64,000 nt of DNA from Strigamia acuminata (taxonomy: Eukaryota > Arthropoda > Chilopoda > Geophilomorpha > Linotaeniidae): the NCBI GenBank assembly GCA_949358305.1, contig OX442321.1:7031605-7095604 (forward strand), given 5' to 3'. Below the pieces are notes generated by a model, which had not been told where the DNA came from, did not search any database, and saw only the letters and a program-made list of their open reading frames with translations. The translations under genes and the position numbers were made by a program. Below are positions 45,465-56,011 of this stretch, piece after piece. The number at the start of each line of letters is the position of its first letter. Position 1 is the stretch's first letter.

Positions 45465-45869
45465 TGTAAAATCTGACGATTTAATGTTTTGTAACTGTCA
45501 AAATTTATTATTGTGTTTTATTTTAGAATTATTCAGAATCAATCGTTGTTAAATTTTATTGAGTGATAATGATTTTTCACTGTGTTTATTACAATTACAA
45601 GTTTTTATTAATGAATATTATTGTTTTTATCGAGGGCTATTACAAGAGCCCTCTAGTATGTAAATTTGATAACCGGCCCTTGTTGACCGGATGTTGACCC
45701 CGTTTTTGGGGTTGACCACCATCTTTTTTTGTAACGGATTCGTGATACCACGCGTTTCCCTATCACTAAAATTTCTACCTATAATTAAATCAGTTTTTAC
45801 CATTTAAAATTCGTTTTTGCTATTTGCGAGTGTTGCAGTCGCAACTGAGTTATTTTACTAGTCGTAAAA
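45465..45869 (+). repeat. 3' LTR of BEL/Pao A (405 bp)
   Basis: TGTAAAATCTG...GTCGTAAAA, uninterrupted; identical by eye to the reassembled 5' copy. Followed by CTCCT, the target duplication. Confidence 0.93.
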
Positions 45870-45874
45870 CTCCT

Positions 45875-45976
45875 TCCCCCGGGCTAGATCACTTTGCCCA
45901 ATCAGGGGGTGATCTTGGGGCCGTATGGTAGTGTGTGGCAGTGACGTGGGTCACCCCAGGTGGCCTGACGGTCACA
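45875..45976 (-). mobile_element. solo LTR, type 1, copy c, part 2
   Basis: Remaining 102 bp of the LTR that begins at 33320; ends GACGGTCACA (the LTR 5' end in reverse), followed by AAAT (45977-45980). Confidence 0.88.
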
Positions 45977-46250
45977 AAATATTCTTTAGATCACAAGCTG
46001 TAGAAAAATCTTATATGCATAAATTTTTAATATCAAATCTATACATCAAGATTTTTTAATTATAAAAACTGTATAAAATCTGAAACTAGACTGTATTAAT
46101 TGCTTTTCAATTTTACAACCATCATTACAGACAAAGTATAACCAAGGTTACAAAAATTAAAAAACGAAAAACGAATAAATTTTCTTCTTTAGTGTTTGAT
46201 CAAAGAGTTGTGAACCATCCAAACCCGTTGTTTGATTTTCAGTTGAAAAT

Positions 46251-48268
46251 TTACATAAAGTGACAAAAATTAATTTTAGAAATAATAACTTCGAATATAA
46301 CAAAAAGTACCGATAATAAAAGTCCACTTATTAAGACTATAAAAGCTCCAATAATTTTTCCAAATGAAACTGGATTGAATTGATATTCCGAACAACTTTG
46401 CCAATCAAGATAAAAATGCTTAAATTCGACGGATAAAATTCCACATTGCTGTAATAATAGAATCCTAATTTTAAAAAAAAATCATGAATTAAAACAAATG
46501 TTTGTGCAGCGCACCAATGGCAGAAAATCATTTACTTCTGATTGAAATAATCCACATAAGCAAAATGTTTTGAATAGCCGAATCTTATAGAGTCTCTGGA
46601 GATGTACTTCGGTGCCACAGCAAAGCTGCAATTTCTGCCAATTAAATGGTGAACATCTCGAAATGGATGAAGAAATCCCATTTTTCCTCTAGAAATTAAG
46701 TCGAGGCCTTTGCTTAAACTGCTAACTCGTAACAAGCTACTAATATTGTTGTAAGGTGGTTTCTAATAAAAATATAAACCATGAAAGAACTTTTTTAAAA
46801 TAATGTTGCATTACCATACAATGAAAATATCTTCTAATCTACTCCCCTTTAAAATCACAGGCAAATAATCTGTTTCCGTCAACATGTCATCGAGTGAAGA
46901 AAAAGCAATTTTCACGTCTGTTGTTGCAAGCAAAGAAGTCAGTTTAGAAGTGTAACTAATCAAAAGCAACATAGAAAAAACGAGATAGCTTCCAAAGATA
47001 ATTTTCGTGGATTTCAATGTAGAATGGATTAAATTGCCTAAATAAAATTTAAAAAACATATGACTTCGTCTACATTTTTTCCAGTAAAGTTTTTTATTAC
47101 CTTGCAAGACAATTGGCCAACAAAGCAGCAACTTCTTCATAAAAGTGGGAAAACTACTCGCAAAATGCCTTCTTCTCGAAACAGTAAGTACCAATACATT
47201 GACTAGAATGACTGTCAAACTCACTGCAAATATGCACAACCAAATTTCCACATTGCACGGTTGCAAAAAGAAATTAAAATTCCATTCCTGCTCATCTATT
47301 TTACTGTAGATGATATCAAACTGCTTTGTAAAAAGCTGCGGCGAAAACTTTACGTAATCACGTTTTGGTCTGCTGATAGCAATAGAAACAGCTATATCAG
47401 CTCTCTAAATAAATTGAGAATAAAATAAAAACATAACACCTAGTACAGTAAAACAAGTAAATACTCCTCCAATCAGCTCCCCTATCATTCCTGTCCAGCT
47501 TCCATTAATAAAGGCCCCAAATTGACCGTCATCGCATTGAATTATTTCAAAGCTGCAATAAGATTAATGGGGATCATTATCTAACAGTATCAAAAACCTT
47601 TCACTACCTTATATTGAATTTTGTACTAAAAATGTTAAAAATGTGGCCAAAATAACCTCCCATTGTCAGCGAGTTATTTACGTTAGTCAAAGTAGTGCTC
47701 GGTGGATACTAGAAAAATAAATATTTACGATTAAAATTACCCACAGAACAATTATCAAAATTTATTATATACACACATCAAAAGCTGAAATTCTCACGGG
47801 TTTTTGAAAATATTGATTTTTGTCCACTCTTGGATTGATTCTAACCTTTTATTTCACAACTTTTAACCAACAATTATTTTGATTAATTTGAAAACTTACA
47901 GATTGACTCTTACAACTTGATTGTAGAAGAGAATTTATTTCTTCATTAATTTTTAGCCATTTGAATCCTACATATTGTATTTCTGTCTGTAATATTTAAA
48001 AAAAAAAGCGTAACTATAACACCAAAACCCATTTTAAAAAATGACTATCTTATCACCATAGAAACACTTTCCACAAAATTCTTGTTATTTGACATTAAAG
48101 TCACACTCGGACATTCAACTTTGTTGGATTGCAAATTGCGAACCTCATAACCGATACAATACGCTGAAATAAAAAATTAACCATGCTTTAACTTAATCCT
48201 TCTTACTTAAAACACACTTAATACTTACAAACACAAAGTGATACGTAAATGAGTACAAAAAGATACAT
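46251..48268 (-). CDS. ionotropic receptor, locus J (484 aa; exons 2 and 3 fused)
   Basis: Divergent IR channel. Exons: 48268-48229 (leader MYLFVLIYVSLCV), 48163-48057, 47986-47900, 47845-47777, 47708-47608, 47552-47465, 47404-47101, 47037-46820, 46762-46536 and 46464-46251. Total 1455 nt, 484 codons plus stop. S1 has GSWTGMIGEL. At the ligand-arginine position it reads SRPKRDYVKFS, so lysine replaces the arginine seen in the other loci. M1, pore (LLCWPIVLQG), M3 (SYTSKLTSLLA) and M4 are present. Exons 2 and 3, split by an intron elsewhere, are one exon with no codon gained or lost relative to locus B. The most distinct intact member. Confidence 0.88.
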
Positions 48269-48787
48269 CATCAGCAGTAATAGTAAGAGTAAATATTTTG
48301 TAGCTGGCTCTGACTGTAATCTACTAAGCTATGTGTGTGTGATACCAGTTGAGAGTCAATCAACTACCAGCAGAGTCAATCAACTAATAAAACAAAACTG
48401 ATGTGACATTTATACGACAATAAAATTAATGCTTTCCTTTTTTCCAAGCTACGGTCGATTATGTATCCAAAATGAGAACAACGGAAATAATTTATAATAA
48501 TGGACTTTACCACTATATTGGAAGTTCTGAAAAATTGTTTCCACCATCCGAAAGTCATGGCCAAAAATATAGAAGTGTTTTTAAATTCACACATTCTACG
48601 TCAAGTTGTGAAGGTTTCGAATCGTAGAGCATTAACCATATTCTTTGACTGACCAGAGTGCACTGAAAGATACTAAAAAGACAGCTTTACACGCAAAACA
48701 GTAGTTACGAGTCATAAATCAATTCAGGCACGGTTGTTTTAATGTCTAAATATAGTTGCTCGATATTAAAGTGTACTTAGATTGATA
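48269..48787. other. 5' flank of IR locus J
   Basis: AT-rich, probably the promoter region. No gene or repeat recognised. Confidence 0.3.
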
Positions 48788-49090
48788 AAGGTTATGAACC
48801 CAAACGGGTTGACCCATCTTCGTTGTATTTGGTTGGAAGGAATACTCGGGTTCAGAATAGGTTGAATAGCGTTTATTGCATATGCAACATAGAAGCTCGA
48901 CCTGAACTCCAAACTGGACAACCGGAAGTGGTCCAATCACGTTCTGGGTTAGCGAGATTACAAACAACTCCCCGTAGCGGTGAAGACCCACAGACGGGAT
49001 TTGCATTATTGGATTGACGTAACACAAAATAAACAACAATCTTATGGGTTGGTCAATCGTAACTCCTTCACCCATTTTTAACATTATAGT
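48788..49090. repeat. type 3 LTR-like repeat
   Basis: Block with GAGATTACAAACAACTCCCCGTAGCGG, ACGGGATTTGCAT and CTCCTTCACCCATTTTTA. Related to 59040-59215 and in part to 3700-3750. Open frames inside are not genes. Flanking TTAT on both sides (near 48787 and 49086) may be a target duplication. Confidence 0.45.
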
Positions 49091-49978
49091 AAATTATGCC
49101 AATTTAGTGTGAGAATGTTTGCTTGAGGGATCATGTACGATGCAGGAGAAAAGACAAAAACGTTCTTAGCTCAAAGGCAACTGACAGTTTTATGTTATGA
49201 GAACTACAACATAGGAGTGTGCAGCATGAGTCTGCAACAATGCGCTACAAAGAGCTGAGTGCCTAATGTAGTACGCTACATAGAGCTGAGTACCAAATGC
49301 GATTTATACCAACATTAAGAACTTTAGCGCCCACGCGGTTTGCAGGCCATTTTGCTTTAAATTGAGACAATTGAAATTACTTTTACATTAAACAACTTTC
49401 TCTCAATTCAAGCCAATTCATTTTTTCATTGTGCCACCCGCTAAACACTACAATAAGGAAAACATCGAATCGAATTAAAACACAACACAACTAAACTATA
49501 TGTTCACACTTGATGGCTAATAATTAATTGACAATTCTTTATTTAATACTTAAATGGTGCTGTAAGTGCTCAAAATTATTCAACACCTTTATAGCCATTA
49601 TTTTCAGGATTAAATTTTATGTGTAAATATTCATATTGCCAGAAACAACTACATAATTAATATTTGCAGGAACAACAAATTACAGTGCGTAGAGAAATTG
49701 GGTGATCTTATTTCATATTCAAAAGGCACGCAAACGGCCACTCTCAGAAAGTTATTGTTGATTGATGTGCTTCAGAGAGATTGCATTCAGTGAAACTCAA
49801 TTCTATACAACTTATGCTAGCTGACCTGGTTGATGTTTTGCACTTTAAAATCAACTGATCCAGCAGGGGACCCAAGGTGTTTTGAGTAGTTAGAGTTGTA
49901 CTGTACTGCAATAATAAAATGCAACTGACAAAGTTAGGTGTAACAATTCAGGAATAAATAAAGAAATGTACATTACAG
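49091..49978. other. 3' flank of IR locus K
   Basis: From about 49325 it aligns with 59395-59874 downstream of locus L, including 'ttgctttaaattgaga' and 'cagccattattttcagg'-like blocks. The K side has about 190 bp (49400-49570) that L lacks. No gene. Confidence 0.45.
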
Positions 49979-51814
49979 TTACAGAATAAATTTGCCAATA
50001 ATTCGTTCAATCAAACCGACAATTAAAGAAATTAAGACTGCACTCATCATGAATGTAAAAGGACCAATTATTTGACCAAATGAAACAGAATTGAATTGAT
50101 TTTCGATACATTCAGGCATCTTGGGGTAGAAACGTTGTTGCGCAAGTGATAAAATGCCAAACTGCTTCAGTGATAAAACTCTGTTAAAAAAAGACTATCA
50201 ATTAAACTGGCACAATAACTTGTTTTTGAGCTCCGAAATACGCGCAACATTCTTACGCGTGACAACACCAATTGCACGTTGAGAAATAGTATGCATAACC
50301 ATTACGTCGCGCGTACAATTATCGCGTGTATTATAGAGTTTGTTAGTCATAGCATCTCAAATTTATTTACTTGCAATTGAAATAATCCACATAAGCAAAT
50401 TGTTTCGAATATGCTAATGCTGAAATCTGTTTTCGGACGTGACGAGATGCAACAGCAAAACTGCAATTTGTACCAACAGCTTTTCGGAAAGTTGTTAGTG
50501 ATGTCACATATCCAAATTTTCCATTGTACACTGCCCCAATCGCTTCTGCGTTATTACCAACTCTTTTAACTCTCTCATATATGTCGTCTTGTTTCTATTA
50601 AACAAAACTGTTGTACACATTTCAAATAAATAAAACTGCATATCACAATACCTGGAATAGGTCTTCCACAGCAGTGCCCTTTATAATCACTGGCAAAAAC
50701 TCTGACTTCGTAACCATTTCTTCAAGAGAAGAAAAAGGAACTTTGGTATCCGTTGTTGCAAGCAGAGAAGTTAATGTGGAATTGTAACTTTCCCACAACA
50801 TAATCGAAAATGCAATATAGATTACTAAGACAATTCTCATGGACTTCTGCGAGAAATTATCACAGTTTCCTATATAAAATGGCAATACAGATTTCAATTT
50901 ATTAACAACAATTGGCTACAAACCTTGCAAGATAATTGGCCAACAAAGCAACAACTGGTCAATGAAATTTCGAAAACCACTCCCAAAATTCCTTCTAGTT
51001 GAAACATAATTAGCTAAAACATTGATGAGAATAACTACCAAACTGATTGCAAATATGCACAGCCACATTTTTATATCGAACTGTTGCAAAAAGAAACTAT
51101 AATTCCATTCGTGCTGAGCTAATTTTCGGTAGATTATGACAACTGATTTCGAAACTAATTCAGGAGAAAACTTTAGATAGTCTGCTCTTTGTCTGGACGG
51201 ACTCAAACCAATAGAAACATCAGCATTCTAAACAAAATATTTTGTTTTAAAATTTAAAATTCTGAATGACACTAGCAAAATATCAAGTACACACCCCTTG
51301 AGTAAGATCGCCTATCATCCCTGTCCAGGTTCCATTTTTAAAACTCCCAAATTGATTTTCTTTGCGGTGAATGACTTTAAAGCTTATAAATTTTATAACT
51401 TTTATCAATTTATAATCAATAAAATAATATAATCATTCTTTTCTCTATTTTACCTCAAATTAAATTGAGTTTTAAACGTGTTAAAAACTTCACCAAAATA
51501 ACCTCCTATAAGTGATTTATTTACACTTACTGTCATGTCCGGTGGATACTATAAAAAGCATTTAGAAATCAGCTGGTTTCATGAACACATCTACCATTTG
51601 TCTCACATACATTAACAACTGCTAACCTTATTTCCCTTTCAAAATTCTGGCTTTCTTTGCCTTTCACAATAGCTCTAATCTTTTATTTCACAATTTTAAG
51701 AATGGATTAACTTATTTGACCACAACTTACAGTTCGATGATTACAACTTAGTTCAAAAAAATTCTTCCCAGCATCATTTCTCCACCACTTGAATCCCAAA
51801 TACTGAAATTAGTT
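49979..51814 (-). pseudogene. ionotropic receptor, locus K, nonsense codon and missing 5' exons
   Basis: Exons 4-11 present: 51814-51731, 51679-51611, 51548-51454, 51382-51295, 51227-50924, 50869-50652, 50594-50371 and 50180-49979. They align base for base with locus L. The second codon of exon 4 is TAA (51811-51809) where L and others have GAA. Exons 1-3 of the L type are not found. Upstream the flank runs into copia debris, then an unrelated-looking IR 5' fragment at 53301-53584. SRQRADYLKFS, M1, M3 and M4 are otherwise clean. A young pseudogene. Confidence 0.87.
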
Positions 51815-51957
51815 CTGCAATATAAAACATTCTTTGATCTGGTGGAAGAAAATTTCTCCACCAGTATGAATAGAAGAGAATTTATGGTCTGTGGGGCTCT
51901 AAGTGAAAAAAAACATCCAATAAAATATCTTATTATTTTTTTTTAAATTTAAAGTTT

Positions 51958-52150
51958 AAGATCCAGCTGATCCCAAAACGACAATTGCCGTAGAAAAATA
52001 GATCGCCAAAAATGGTCTGGCAGAAAGCGATATTTTGACTGCGATTTCATTCGATCAAATGCGATATGTAGACAGCGAATCAAGTGCATATGACATTTAT
52101 AAGAAACTGCAGGAAACCTACCCCGGTGGAAGACTCTACTCGACGCGCAT
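51958..52150 (+). pseudogene. Ty1/copia Gag fragment
   Basis: Plus-strand reading with one stop: DPADPKTTIAVEK, then IAKNGLAESDILTAISFDQM and SSAYDIYKKLQETY. This resembles copia Gag (AYDxWKKLQ...). Probably the 5' remnant of the same dead element as 52840-53160. Confidence 0.6.
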
Positions 52151-52399
52151 TGGGTGACACCGGTTACCTGACGCCCCTCTTTTGTGTAGAAGAATTTGCC
52201 TCAGCACCAAGAGGACAGAACAGATACAAAATACACCCGAACAACACGTACAACCAAACGTCCTAAACCGTCAGGCCTTAGCAAACCCTGCAAGGAGTGA
52301 CCTAGTATATAGCACCATTAACGTGAGTAACATTATTTTGTGCAACTCCGCAGTGGTTAGTTGCGATATTAAACTAACACATCACTTTGGCAGAAATAG

Positions 52400-52790
52400 C
52401 CAAAAGTGATAAACCACGGCAAATAGCGAGTCACGAGGAAAACGGCCTTCTCTGCCGCTGTGTGTATCGCCGGAGAAGTAATTCCGCCGCTGTGTGTATC
52501 GCCGGAGAAATAAATCCGCCGCTGTGTGTATCGCCGGATAAACGAAGTAAGTCTCTGTGTGAGCTTTCGTAAAACAAACCCTAGACAACAACCAAGGATT
52601 TAAGACTCGCAAGAGAATTTCACTCGCTCGACAGCGTGAGCCACGAGGACCACGGAACAAAGACGAGACGCCATCACAAAGGACCGCTCCAGGACGCCAC
52701 AAAGTCAAGCAGACGAGACGCCATCTTAAAACCAGTCATCTGTGAAAACGACAGTGCTACTTATATAAATAGATAAATAAGATAACTATC
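52400..52790 (+). mobile_element. type 2-like LTR fragment
   Basis: Related to the type 2 solo LTRs, in the opposite direction: CCGCCGCTGTGTG...CGCCGG boxes repeated three times (52455-52550), AAACCCTAGACAAC, and GACGCCATCTT (reverse of AAGATGGCGTC). Ends not resolved. It lies between two copia fragments. Confidence 0.6.
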
Positions 52791-52839
52791 TTTTTGTACC
52801 TTCGGGTAAATACCCGAGCTCCATAAACGTGCGAATATC

Positions 52840-53160
52840 ACCAAAAATGTTTCAAAATTGCAACACTGGCACAAAAAACTCGGCCATTTAAAGGAGATTG
52901 ATCTGAAAAAACTAGTAAAAAACGACCAAGTAAACGAGATTTCCATAAAACCGTCCAATAAACTTGAGCCGTGTTAGGTATGGATTAAAAGGAAGCTAAC
53001 CCAAAAATCGTTCCCCAAGAAAAGCCAAACCATAAGCAAGAACTTATTGGATTTGGTCCACTCGAACGTCTGTGGCCCGATGCGAATTCAATCATCTGGT
53101 GGTGCGAAATCAACAATAAATCTAAATAGGGATCGATATTTTTCCAATCGAAAGTTCTCG
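52840..53160 (+). pseudogene. Ty1/copia integrase fragment
   Basis: Plus-strand copia reading with a frame change: LQHWHKKLGHLN and IDLKKLVKNDQV (HHCC finger of the pre-integrase region), then KNLLDLVHSNVCGPM, the hallmark start of the copia integrase core. Stops interrupt it; no catalytic core remains. Confidence 0.8.
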
Positions 53161-53300
53161 ACGCTTTTAACACTAGAACGGCTAGACCGGTCAAAACGGC
53201 ACAGCTGCAATAATGTCTGCTAAACAAAACTAATGTGTAGTAGAAAGAAAGAGAGAAAAATGCAGCAGGATAAAACTGCGTATCTGGATTAATATCCTAC

Positions 53301-53584
53301 CTCGGAAATTGTTTTAGAAAGACTGTCTGCAAACAAAAATAAAAACGTTTTTAAACATTAGAATTTTAAAGACCTCTTATTTATTTACGTTTATTTGAAA
53401 TTAAAGTCACACTAGAACATTTAGTTGTGTTGAGTTGCAAATATCGAATCTTGTAACCGATGCAACATACTAAAAATATCCATATATTTCAGACTTTTTA
53501 ATAATCATTTATTTTTTATTTTATATTTAATTGTCTTAACTTACATATTTGGAGCGATGTGATACTGAGTACAAGAAAATCCAT
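53301..53584 (-). pseudogene. ionotropic receptor 5' exons, locus M (exons 1-3 only)
   Basis: Three intact exons with correct sizes and borders: 53584-53545 (leader MDFLVLSITSLQI), 53469-53389 and 53326-53301. Exon 2 resembles loci H and B (TTAAAGTCACACTAGAACAT...), not the I/L group to which K belongs. They could splice to K exon 4 across 1.5 kb of copia and LTR debris with the right phase, but the mismatch in type suggests they are the stump of a different gene. Confidence 0.7.
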
Positions 53585-53797
53585 TATGGGGAGTCCTTAT
53601 AACAGTTAATTTTCTGCAGTTGCGAGGTTATTAATTAGTACAGTTATGCTCAAATTTTAAATAGGCGTAGACTGTTAAAGTTGCTTTGCTCCAAAAATCA
53701 CCAAATTGTACGGAAGTAGCAATATAACTGCATAGTACTTGTGAACAAGGTCTGAGAGCTCTAATGAAAGATTTAGCGGAGAAAAGAATATTGATCA

Positions 53798-54382
53798 TGT
53801 GACCGTCAGGCCACCCGAGGTGACCCACGTCACTGCCACACACCGCCATATGACCCCAAGATCACCCCCTCATTGGGCAAGGTGATCTAGCCCGGGGGAA
53901 GGAGGGAGCAGAGTGGTGTGGGGAGGAGTTGCAGAGAGAGAGAGAGTACGGAGACCGACCAGGACGGTCGTGTGTTGAGAGTCTGAGGAGTTGTAGTTAT
54001 CAAGGGGACAGGACGTGTCCCGGCTGTGTGGACTCTGCACTCCTTCCCATTCACCACAGAGACGCTCAGTGCCATGGCGTCTTCCATGATGCAGCCTCCA
54101 TGAGTGGCTACTGCGAGTCGTAGGTGAGTACGACATGAATGTAAAGTTTAACCGACCACGTCACCCATTGGGCTCTCGCCCAGTGAGTGACGGGTCGGTT
54201 GCCGGTGCGGCGTGCCTTCGTGGCACCCTCGCAACGGGTAGCGGGATTCCCCATACCCCTAGACAACATAATAAAGGCCAACCAACCAATATTAGGGAGT
54301 CTTCGTTATTTTACGTGAGTATGCGTCCCACACCAGAGTAATTAGTCCCCTAATTGCCCTGGCGAAGACCATATCAGTCACA
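53798..54382 (+). mobile_element. solo LTR, type 1, copy d (585 bp)
   Basis: TGTGACCGTCAGG...CAGTCACA with ATCA duplications at 53794-53797 and 54383-54386. Contains AG/GTGAGTACG, CATACCCCTAGACAAC and AATAAAG. The cleanest copy of the type. Confidence 0.9.
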
Positions 54383-54896
54383 ATCATATTCATACAGGAG
54401 TAGAGTCGTGCGTGTTTAATCTTACTTTTATAAATTGATCATATATATTTGTCGTGGATAATTTCTTTTTAATACATGGTTTCAGTACAAATTAAATTTT
54501 TCAGGTTTTCCAATATACGGTATTGGCTTGTGTCTAGAAAAGGAACAGCCACTTTAATAGAGTTGTACGTTCAAACAAGGTCTCAACTACTCAGAAAGTA
54601 ATTAACAGAGAAAAGAGCCTGACAATGAATAGAATCATGAATGTTTAATCTTGCTTTTGCAAATTGATCTTTTCTCCTTTGTGCTGGTAAAAGTAAATTA
54701 AGGTTTAATTCATGGTTTCACTGGAAATTAAATTGCTGCTGGTTTTCCAATATACGGTACTGGCTTGTGTCCAAAAAACAAGTTTACGTAGAAAAAGTTT
54801 AATAGATTTGGAAACTATTGGAAGCATGTGGCAAACATGAGAACAAATCCAATACTGGACATATTACTATGCAGAAAAAATAAAAAAATTAAATTA
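54383..54896. other. AT-rich intergenic sequence with an internal duplication
   Basis: Contains two copies of a block around 'atcttactttt...aaattgatc' and 'ggttttccaatatacggta(t/c)tggcttgtgtc' (about 54417-54535 and 54640-54775). No gene seen. Confidence 0.45.
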
Positions 54897-55033
54897 CCGT
54901 ATTTTCTCGATTAAGAGTTGCCCTCGAATTGTAGCCGCCCTAGAATAGTAGTTGCGGATCAGAGTGGCGATTTGATATCAGAGTGGAGATTGATATTGCT
55001 GCAATCCGCGTTTAATTACACAAAATACGTAAT
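54897..55033. mobile_element. decayed MITE related to 7261-7495
   Basis: Starts TACCGTATTTTCTCGATTAAG, has GTAGCCGCC, ends ACAAAATACGTA. Shorter and more diverged than the 7261-7495 copy. Confidence 0.55.
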
Positions 55034-55221
55034 AAATTCTCATGCAGGGCCAGTGCAAAGGGTGAGGCGGTGAGGCAGTCGCTTCAGGTGGCATATTTCC
55101 AGAGGCGGCGTCTTTGGGCGCACAATCCGATTTCTTTCCATCAAAAAAAATTTTTTTTTACTGTTTAAAGGGGCGGCGTGTGCCTTGCTCGCCTCAGGTG
55201 GAAATATGTGCACCGGACCTG

Positions 55222-55702
55222 GTACAGTCCGTATGATTCTCGTAAAATCCAACTCAAATCCCAAAAACAACTCAAAGACTTTGTTTTTTAATTCTAGCTT
55301 GTCAAAATGATGCCTCATTTTCCGTGTTATTATTTTCTCCTGACAGGTTTCTTCCAAATCGAATTTATAATTTTGGTTTGAAAGTGTAAACACATAAAAT
55401 ATTAATATTAAGTTATAAAAACTGTAACAGCAACACAGAAGCAACAGCAGAAATTGTATATCAATATTTTAGTAAACTTTTTGGCAGTTGGAATCTATGT
55501 TCCCACAACATAGAGTATCTCATAATTCTTGGATCACAAACCAATACTGACAGCAAATACAAACAACAACAAAACCTCACTCACAACTCACACTACCACA
55601 TTTAAATAAACAAACCAAACATTCCTTTATCTCACTCCGAATGTACCCGTAGTTCTAAGTTTTGGCACGGTATAGACTGTGTCCCTTAGCAATTGCTTAA
55701 TC
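55222..55702. other. unassigned AT-rich sequence inside the hAT-bounded block
   Basis: No recognised protein or repeat. A minus-strand open frame (55040-55444) starts in this AT-rich sequence and runs into the MITE; it has no domain and is not supported as a gene. Confidence 0.3.
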
Positions 55703-56011
55703 TTGACCGCTTGGCCATTCGAGTGTGACCTGCGGCACTACCACACTCTGCCCAATAGCCCCAAGGTCACCTCTTCTCGTGGAGTTGGATTACCCAGAAG
55801 GAGGGAGCAGAGTGGTGCAGGGAGAGAAAAGAGCGCTGGGTCTCAACTGAGACAGACAAGTCTTGAACCCAGCAAGAGCAGTCGTGCTCTGTGCTGACTC
55901 TGCTCTCCTCCCTATTCACCACTGCGACGCTCAGTGGTGAGATGTCGGATCCACCACAGCCTCCATAAGCAGTTGCATGGGCTGTACAAGTGAGTGCAGC
56001 AGAATAGTTAG

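Larger units (their letters stand above)
33804..45869 (+). mobile_element. BEL/Pao retrotransposon A (host of nested element B)
   Basis: Plus-strand BEL/Pao element. Its 5' LTR is 33804-34017 plus 39944-40134 (214 + 191 = 405 bp) and its 3' LTR is 45465-45869 (405 bp); by eye the two are identical. Target duplication is CTCCT (33799-33803 and 45870-45874). Primer site at 40136-40153, one ORF at 40220-45424. Element B sits inside the 5' LTR. Without B the element is about 6.1 kb, normal for BEL/Pao. Identical LTRs and an open ORF point to a recent insertion. Confidence 0.95.
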
